A stretch of DNA of 64,000 bases from assembly GCA_033064195.1 (NCBI GenBank), contig JARBJD010000116.1, positions 1 to 64,000 of the forward strand. Direction: 5' to 3'. This stretch comes from Blattamonas nauphoetae. Taxonomy: Eukaryota > Preaxostyla > Oxymonadida. A model generated the notes under the pieces. That model did no database searches and had not been told where the DNA came from. It was given only the letters and a program-made list of their open reading frames with translations. Of the stretch, positions 57,389-64,000 are shown one piece after another; within the stretch, counting starts at the first letter, position 1, and each line of letters opens with the position of its first letter. The position numbers and the translations under genes are program-made.

Positions 57389-59279
57389 CTAATCGGAATT
57401 GTGCCGATAGATTAATTTTTCTGTGTCAATGTTAAACTCGAGTTTTGGAATTCCGAGTGGGAAGATCTCGCCCAATCCTGCTTTCATGACACGTTCCGCA
57501 CACCCATTGTTTTGAAGCTCTGTCTCATTTTGAGGGGGGTAATATGGACAGGGCTGGACACTGTCTTCGTTTGTTTGTTCATTTTTTTCGATTTCACCTT
57601 CTCTTCCTGTCTCTTGGCGTTTGATTCTTTCTTCTTCTCTCCTCCTTTCTTCTTCCTCTGCTCTCATTCTTTCTTCTTCCACGATCCTCTCTTCCTCCTC
57701 CCTCCTCAACTGCTCTTCCAATTCGTCCTTTCGCAGTCTCTCCTCTTCTTCCTTTCGCAGTCTCTCCTCTTCTTCCTTTCGCAGTCTCTCCTCTTCTTCC
57801 TTTCGCAGTCTCTCCTCTTCTTCCTTTCGCAGTCTCTCCTCTTCTTCCTTTCGCAGTCTCTCCTCTTCTTCCTTTCGCAGTCTCTCCTCTTCTTCCTTTC
57901 GCAGTCTCTCCTCTTCTTCCTTTCGCAGTCTCTCCTCTTCTTCCTTTCGCAGTCTCTCCTCTTCCTCCCTTTGCTGCCTCAGTTCTTGTTCTCTCCTCCT
58001 TTCTTCTTCCTTCCTTTCCTCTTCTCTCCTCCTTTCTTCTTCCTTCCTTTCGTCTTCTCTCCTCCTTTCTTCATTGTTCATCCTTTCCAATTCCAATCTC
58101 CTTAGTTCCATTTCCTGTTCCCTTCTGCTCGCCTCCTGTGCTAGTTTCCGCTGCTCTTCTTGCTTCCGTCTCTCAAACTCGAGTCGCTGTCTCTCTTCAA
58201 TCTCCCGCTTCTCTGCCTCCACGTCTCTTCGGATTCTCTCTTCTTCAGCCGCCTTAGCTTCACTTTCCCTGATCTGCTCTGGTGTTCGTGAGATGTGTCG
58301 CACTATCATGAAGTGTGGGTTTCCACGCGAATGCACTTCAGCGAGGATGATTTGGGCTTCGAAGTGGAGGGTGAGAAAATGAATAAGAAGAGGAGATATG
58401 CAAACGGGTATTGACTGGCAGGCTTGAATAGATTTTGAGAAGGCGTGAATCATCGCGTGGGATGAGAAGAGCGACGGAATCGGCTGGGAAGACATGAGAG
58501 GAATGCGAAGAACAAACAAGTCATTGTGACGTCCCGAGGCATGAAAAACACCTTAATGTACTCTCGACCATCTTCATTATGTGTGGATTCGGATAATAGC
58601 ACGCCATGCAGAGTGATTGTCCGTTCTTTCCAGAATGTGGTGAAGAAGGTGTCTGGGAGACCGAAGACCCGCTTGCCACAATGCATGTCGAAATTTGCGA
58701 AGGTCAGATCAAGACACGGCTGATTATGAGGGTTCTTTTCGAGGAGATGGATCACAGTGTAGTCGTCGTTGGATGTGGCTGGCGGGTAAGGAAATGACAA
58801 AGAGAGGAAGATATCAAAGAAAGGCGGTTGATAACGAACGAAATGATCATACCACATGATTTAATTGCCCCCAGAATACTGCAGCGCTGTTTGGGAGAGA
58901 ATTGAAAATACGGAAGGTTTTGTTTGTCCTCTGGGATGACGAGTTTGACATACGACAAAGAGAGAGGGGAGTCAGGTGGATTTGGCAGGAATAGAACTTC
59001 GGTGGGCGAGAGATTCTTGAACACGATGCCACTCCACTGGACGATGCGGGAGGAGAAGTGTTGCTCAAAATACTGCTCAACGAGCAATTTATGGTTTGAT
59101 GTGCAATCGTTGAGATATGTCTGAAGGTTCATTGCTCGTAAAAATGAACCTGGCCAAAAGGCTGGTGTTGCATCGTCGGTGTATGTTGAGATGGATTGAT
59201 TTGGGAGTAGTGTGGATGTTTGAGGGACATACATTGGAGATACAATTGGAGAAGAATAAGATGAATAGAAAGTGGTCAT
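57389..59279 (-). CDS. Coiled-coil protein with ten-copy RLRKEEEE repeat
   Basis: Exons 59279-58853, 58778-58552 and 58483-57389 join through 74-bp and 68-bp introns (donors GTATGA, GTGTTT) to 582 residues. The first 300 residues look folded, mixed alpha/beta (QRCSILGAIKSCG, DYTVIHLLEKNPHNQ, LDLTFANFDMHCGKRVFGL), with no family I can name. From about residue 300 a highly charged single-helix or coiled coil begins, with an uninterrupted tandem repeat of eight residues. It ends with a short ordered tail (GLGEIFPLGIPKLEFNI). The repeat resembles caldesmon-type single alpha-helices used as rigid spacers. Its 5-prime end faces the ORC1/Cdc6-like gene across 110 bp. Confidence 0.72.
57726..57966 (-). 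repeat. 24-bp coding minisatellite, ten copies
   Basis: CGCAGTCTCTCCTCTTCTTC recurs every 24 bp from 57732 to 57948 with no visible differences. It encodes RLRKEEEE on the minus strand. Identity at the DNA level suggests recent expansion or homogenisation. Confidence 0.92.
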
Positions 59280-59389
59280 TGCTTCAATGATGATATGACA
59301 GAAGCCAAGTTAGTGGTAAGATCCAGCCCGGTGCTAATTTTCTGGGACATATTCATCTCTCTTGCTCATCCTGAAATTGAATCTTTTCA
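59280..59389. promoter_or_regulatory. Compact divergent promoter, 110 bp
   Basis: Lies between the start codons at 59279 (minus) and 59390 (plus), leaving little room for separate promoters. No named motif recognised. Confidence 0.4.
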
Positions 59390-61414
59390 ATGGAAAATGC
59401 TCAGCCAATTCAACAGGATTATTTGGATGCTGCATCAATAAAAATTCGCGAACTCAGACATCTTCGAGCACGTTTCAGAACATCTTACGTCCCTGGAACG
59501 TTTCATGCTCGAAGTGAACAAATCTCAGCCATCCAAAACCATATAAAAACTCATATAGTCGATGAGAACGATCGTACACTCTTAGTTGCCTCTGGTGTCC
59601 CGGGAACAGGTAAAACAGCGTGTATCCTCTCGTCCATTAGACAACTCGGTGATGAAATCGTCAATGATTCCTCCGGCTCATTGCCAACCCTTCATTTTCT
59701 CGAATTCAATGCTGCTAAATCAGATAACCCAGCATTGTTGTATTCATTCGTTTACGAGTTTCTCAAGCAAATCGTCATCATGTCCAGTGAAGATCAGCCT
59801 GACGATGCTGAAGGGGAGCGTCTTCCTTTTGGTGTCATCCATTCAACCGGGCTGACCCATCAAATCAAATCATTGACACTTGCGGAAGCGTCGCACCTTG
59901 GATCCCCAATTTCACCAGCCTTTCGTTCTCCATTTAACGATCTGATTTCACCAATCTCCATTCGATCTCAAATGTCACCCACATCATCTCTCCCGCCCAT
60001 CCCACGTATCTCACCAACCACTGCTCTAAATCATCTCACAGCGATGTTTTCACAGGAAATATCACCAACCTCTTCTCTTCCCTATCATGTTGCCATCATT
60101 TTTATTGACGAAATTGATTATCTCAATCGAAATGTCCCATCTGTTCTTGTGAACATTCTAAAGTGGTTTCAGCGAGACGTACAGGTCTCCATTCAGAATA
60201 GGCAAGCACGTGTCCGACTTATATTACTCTCAGCTGCGAATGAGACCGGGTTTTGGTCGTCTTTTGAGCAGTATTGTGCCAAACATTACACAGCCAACCT
60301 TCTCTCAGGATTCACTCTTCCCAAGACTTCCTCAGTCATTTTTGGTCAATACAGCACGCAAAATCTTGAGTCTATCTTTCAACAACGCGTACAAGGAGAG
60401 AACGCTCAGATGGCAGCAGGACGAAAACCAGAGCTCTTCAACGCGGTTGTGATGGAACTGTTTCTGAAGAAGATCAAGCAGGGCGGAATGAACTTCAGGA
60501 GACTGCTTCGCGTTGCGTGGGAGGTCACTCGACTCTCCGAACGGCGTTTGAAAGCCAAGCTCACTCGGAACATGATCCGCTCCCGCGAAGAAATCGAGCA
60601 GTGGGGGATCGCGGCAGTTGATGTGGAGGTGGCCACGAGGAACTACAGCGACAGGCAGACAGCAGCCAATGTGATGAGTGAATGCCCGTTTGGAGAGAGA
60701 TTGGTGATGGTTCTTATTTTGGAGTATCTAAACCGGCATGGCGTGACTCAGACACACTCTTTTGTGGACGGGACGACACTCCTCTCGTTCTTTAAGGGTC
60801 TTCAGAAGGGACAGATCCCAGCTGTGTTGGAAATCAATCGATTGAACGGAGAGATGTTGGAACGGACACTGAAGTCGCTTTGGGAGAAAGGATTTGTGAT
60901 TCTGAAGAGGAAGGAGCAAGGAGGGAAGAGAGCAGGGATGCCGGCAACAGGAACTGACCCGACTCCAAAATCAACCCACGAGAAGCAGCGGGAAGCAGCA
61001 GACAGGAGACGCACCGAGCGATGGGCGGAGAGGGCCGAGAAGAGGCGAGCAGAAGACTTGGCGTCGTTTGCTCTGAGCGGAGGGATTGTGGAGAGCACCC
61101 AAATCCTCCTCGTTCCCAACGCTCGCGAGCTTTTTGATTTGGAGGACCAGCGGGTGGCCATGCTGGCTGCGAAAATGCCGCCTTCGGAAGAAAGCGTGGA
61201 GACGAAGAAGACACGACGAATCCAACCGCAAACAAGTCCGCTTGCAGATGCTTCGGAATTTCAGGTGGTGCTGGATCAGGCAAAGACGCACTCACCATCA
61301 GGTCGATTCACGTTTTCTGACTTTGCTCTGAATAAGATCGCCGAATTGTCTGGAACTGTCGTGTACCAGCAAGATCTCGCTCTCCTGGAATTATTAAGGA
61401 AACATCAATATTAG
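59390..61414 (+). CDS. ORC1/Cdc6-like AAA+ ATPase
   Basis: Replication-origin licensing ATPase. Single exon, 674 residues, first ATG after an AT-rich leader. The opening (YVPGTFHARSEQISAIQNHI) is the usual ORC1/Cdc6 lead-in. Walker A is SGVPGTGKTACIL (near 68), Walker B is IIFIDEIDYLN (near 238), sensor 1 is LILLSAANETGFW (near 277), and a sensor 2-like segment GGMNFRRLLRVAWEVTRL lies near 366. A winged-helix-like C-terminal part follows (GERLVMVLILEYLNRHGV..., ERTLKSLWEKGFVILKRKE). A 60-residue Ser/Pro-rich insertion sits between Walker A and B. No BAH domain, so Cdc6 and ORC1 cannot be separated by eye. All ATPase motifs are intact. Confidence 0.85.
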   Translation: MENAQPIQQDYLDAASIKIRELRHLRARFRTSYVPGTFHARSEQISAIQNHIKTHIVDENDRTLLVASGVPGTGKTACILSSIRQLGDEIVNDSSGSLPTLHFLEFNAAKSDNPALLYSFVYEFLKQIVIMSSEDQPDDAEGERLPFGVIHSTGLTHQIKSLTLAEASHLGSPISPAFRSPFNDLISPISIRSQMSPTSSLPPIPRISPTTALNHLTAMFSQEISPTSSLPYHVAIIFIDEIDYLNRNVPSVLVNILKWFQRDVQVSIQNRQARVRLILLSAANETGFWSSFEQYCAKHYTANLLSGFTLPKTSSVIFGQYSTQNLESIFQQRVQGENAQMAAGRKPELFNAVVMELFLKKIKQGGMNFRRLLRVAWEVTRLSERRLKAKLTRNMIRSREEIEQWGIAAVDVEVATRNYSDRQTAANVMSECPFGERLVMVLILEYLNRHGVTQTHSFVDGTTLLSFFKGLQKGQIPAVLEINRLNGEMLERTLKSLWEKGFVILKRKEQGGKRAGMPATGTDPTPKSTHEKQREAADRRRTERWAERAEKRRAEDLASFALSGGIVESTQILLVPNARELFDLEDQRVAMLAAKMPPSEESVETKKTRRIQPQTSPLADASEFQVVLDQAKTHSPSGRFTFSDFALNKIAELSGTVVYQQDLALLELLRKHQY

Positions 61415-61544
61415 TCATCTCATCTCACATATTTTGCATATGATTAAATACAACTTTCCAGTGAATATCCCAAGAAACACTCCCTTTCGTATCAAAATTG
61501 TACAACTTACGGGACAGATTAATCCACTCTTGACTTTGATCAAG

Positions 61545-62142
61545 ATGGAAGGCAAAACAGACAAAGATACTGGCAAAGTATCACAACAAGACGCTACCGT
61601 TAACAAGATCCGTGTGACTCTGACTGGACGCAACCACAAACATCTCGAACGCGGTATTTCCATCTGATCTTTTCATCACATCCACTTTTCTCATTTTCAA
61701 AAAAATAGTTTCTGGTGAATTGATCGCTAAGGCCAAGACCAATGACAGCCAACCAGCTGTGAAGGGACCAGTTCGCATGCCCACCAAGGTCCTCCGCATC
61801 ACCACCCGTAAAACCTCCTGTGGACAGGGTTTGTTCTTTTGATTTTATTGAAGAAATTTCCAACTCTCCGTTAATATCGAACTCAACTTTATCCAATTCT
61901 CTCGATTCAACTCTTATATCCTTCTTTTCCGCGCAAACTCCACATTCACATCTTAATTACTTTTCACAACAACCTCAATCTCAGGATCAAAAACATGGAA
62001 CCACTTCGAAATGCGGATTCACAAGCGTGTCATTGAATTTACAACCACCATTGACACCGTCAAGGATCTCCTCAAAATCACCATCGACCCAGGTGTCGAT
62101 GTTGATGTTGCTCTTATCCAGGACGCGAAGAAAAGCCAGTAA
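61545..62142 (+). CDS. RPS20: Ribosomal protein uS10 (S20)
   Basis: Cytosolic small-subunit ribosomal protein. Exons 61545-61653, 61709-61828 and 61985-62142 join through 55-bp and 156-bp introns (donors GTATTT and GTTTGT) to 128 residues. The sequence follows the eukaryotic family closely: [15 protein letters not shown], then [20 protein letters not shown] with an intron in the following glycine codon, then [18 protein letters not shown] and a C-terminal [11 protein letters not shown]. Length is close to the animal protein (119). The start is the ATG that gives the KDTGK N-terminus seen in relatives; the upstream in-frame extension has no similarity. Confidence 0.96.
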
Positions 62143-62522
62143 ACCTCTTTATATGACTGACGGTCTTGGGTGTTACAATGCTCGGCACCAGTGTCTGTGA
62201 TTAGGTTCCATTTTTCTTTGTTTTTGAAATCGACTCAAACGTGCTTTCTGAAGATTTTTGGCGTCTCTGAGAGATTGATCAACTTCTTCACCGCGAATCG
62301 TTCTCATTCAAAGTTCCTTCGAGTGTAATCATTCTCTCACTCACCCAGAAATCATCCTCGCTCTGAACTGCATTCCCTTCTCCTTACGCACAGTTAGTGG
62401 AGTGTTTCCGATGGAGAACAGAGCATCTCCAAAGACAAAGGACCGTAATCGCAATTGTGAGAGAAAAATCAGAAGGACAACAGAGGGTTGAGAAGCAAAT
62501 AAAGCAGTCACAAAAAACAGAA
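62143..62522. other. Convergent spacer
   Basis: 380 bp between the ends of uS10 and twinfilin; no gene seen. It probably contains both 3-prime untranslated regions. Confidence 0.5.
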
Positions 62523-64000
62523 TTATTGGTCAAGATTGACTTTGTTTGCTGGTCTAAAGGCAGTCTTGGGTTGGGCTGTCTGAGCTTGTGCGGGACGTCC
62601 TGAGAGAAAGAGATGAATTGAGGTGAGGAGAAAATAATGTCGAATGAAGTTTGTCAGAAGAAGACAAGTATTGAAGAATTGTTGAGTGAAAAAGATTTGA
62701 AGAATTGCTAAAAAGGTCAAAAAAGAACGTGTGCTCAGAAAAGAAGGTATCCCCATTGAGATATGTCACCATACGTGGACGTCTTGGATCGACAGCTCGG
62801 TGTCCAGCTGCAGCAGCTGGTCTGTCCCCAAGTGAGGCCATGTGATCTTCTAATGGGGATTGGCTGGGAGCAGGACTTCCGTCAGGGCTCGGAGAGGGAT
62901 TCTGTGTTCCTGAGGAGACGATGTGGTCGATGATGGATTCTGCAGTCAGATCTTTGTACGGTTCTTGGGACTCGATCTGAAGATGAAGAGAAAGGGTAAA
63001 TGGAATGAGGGGATGACAAGCGAGGAGCGGTCTCGACGAGAGTTATGAAAAATGACGGAGCAAAACAGTCCGTCTGTGATGAGCGGAATACAAGAGAGAA
63101 CGAACATACATTACGATGAATTTCAATTCCAGCTTCTTGGATGACTCCAATGCACGCTCCCTTTCCCAGCGAGTACTCTGTGCGAGCACGGATGGGACAG
63201 CCGGAGGGGCATGAGTAGATGAGGACTGCAGACCATAACACGCTCAAAAGGAGAGGTAAGAACAAACCGTTTAATTTTTCATCGGAGACATGCCCCTTGA
63301 GCTCGCTTTGGGTGAGGGTGTAGAGGTAGAAGTGCGGCAGTTTGAGATCGACGTGGTCTTTGAGGTCTTGGAGTGAAATTGTTTCGTGATTTGTGACATC
63401 AAGAGTTTCATTGGCAAGGGTCTGTGGAAGAGAAAAGAGGCCGAGGCAATTTGATGGACAGGTTATGAAAACAGACGATTTCGAGGAAGTTGATGGAACC
63501 GTTGAGGAATGATGTGAAGTGAGTTTGACAGGCTGGAGTGGACGGGAATGACACTGAGGATGATCCACCGACATGGACTTCGAGACGAGCCTGGAAAGCG
63601 AGAACAGGGGAAGGGAGAAAGTCGATGAGAAAGAGACGAGCCAAACTTCCTCTCTCTTAAGTTTTTCCTCTTCAGTGAGAACAAGACGAGCTTCCATCCT
63701 CTCGCGAGCATCTTGCATTCTTTCTTGTTCGGTTTGTGCAATCTCGCTTCGGACTTTGTCGATCTCTGGTTTGAGGAGCTCTTTCACATTATCGGTGAGG
63801 GTATCGAAGTTGTCGTTGACGAATTGTTCAAGAGTCATTTGATCCTATTTGTCCGCGTGAGAATATCGAAAAGAGCATCAAGAAAGAGCAAGAAATGAGA
63901 TAAAGGAAAGTGCAGACTGGTTCAACGCCATTCAAGGCCCAACGGAATGACACATTTCCAAGTTCTCTTTTAATGTTCTCAGTAGATGAGGAGTAGAGCA
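62523..64000 (-). CDS. Twinfilin (partial, 5-prime end beyond the window)
   Basis: Actin-monomer and barbed-end regulator with two ADF-H domains. Seven exons are in view: 64000-63927, 63844-63647, 63590-63477, 63421-63268, 63225-63110, 62976-62775 and 62599-62523. Introns are 82, 56, 55, 42, 133 and 175 bp, and every phase fits. The first exon (LYSSSTENIKRELG) is the end of the first ADF-H domain. The second domain runs through INFLEITLANETLDV, PHFYLYTLT, VLIYSCPSGCPIRARTEYSL and DLTAESIIDHI, in the order of animal twinfilins. The tail is Ala/Pro/Arg-rich and basic. The linker helix (ERMQDARERMEARLVL) is longer and more charged than usual. It shows an actin cytoskeleton under twinfilin control in this organism. 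Confidence 0.85.

Noticed and set aside
57512-58382. Long plus-strand frames rich in Ser/Leu/Phe
   Set aside because: They are the antisense of the RLRKEEEE repeat in a well-supported minus-strand gene.
1-64000. tRNA, rRNA or other structured RNA genes
   Set aside because: I looked for cloverleaf-like A and B boxes and rRNA core words while reading and saw none I could support; a covariance-model scan would be the decisive test.

Overview
This is a stretch of nuclear DNA from a microbial eukaryote. Many genes are split by short GT...AG introns (mostly 31-175 bp, often starting GTTTG), and the proteins are eukaryotic: ribosomal uS10, an ORC1/Cdc6-type ATPase, a twinfilin with actin-depolymerising domains, a TRF4-type poly(A) polymerase, an SPT2-like chromatin protein, NEK-type kinases and a tiny-macrocysts (Tmc) family membrane protein. 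The gene style suggests a metamonad flagellate, perhaps an oxymonad (Preaxostyla, Blattamonas-like). That assignment is inference from memory of such genomes, not something the sequence proves. TAA, TAG and TGA all act as stops.

Layout. 1-6.3 kb: two 32-bp satellite arrays, two weak intron-containing genes on the minus strand, and a 2,504-bp PIF/Harbinger-like DNA transposon with inverted ends, a 3-bp target duplication and an intact-looking transposase gene with one intron. 6.3-31.5 kb: a run of decayed genes, with protein-like stretches that hop between frames. Recognisable pieces are a NEK kinase, an LRR plus coiled-coil protein, a possible VPS13-like giant protein, a possible P5-ATPase, an unrecognised large protein and a Tmc protein. 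A DIRS-like retroelement fossil lies at 15.3-16.8 kb. Double AACCCG motifs in inverted orientation bracket the VPS13-like relic (17.2-22.3 kb) and the Tmc relic (27.1-31.7 kb). 31.7-35 kb: a sparse region with a small acidic gene and a 601-bp MITE with 134-bp perfect inverted arms. 35-64 kb: a compact block of intact genes with short spacers.

The intact block covers nuclear housekeeping (ORC1/Cdc6, SPT2-like, TRF4-like RNA tailing, a large helical-repeat protein), translation (uS10), cytoskeleton (twinfilin), signalling (an atypical NEK-like kinase), a zinc-cluster SDR enzyme, and a small secreted-looking protein with a twin CX3C motif. Two gene pairs are divergent over short shared promoters (43.66/43.87 kb and 59.28/59.39 kb). 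Exon models in this block were checked by hand for splice phase and each closes to a whole number of codons. Models in the left half are much less certain.
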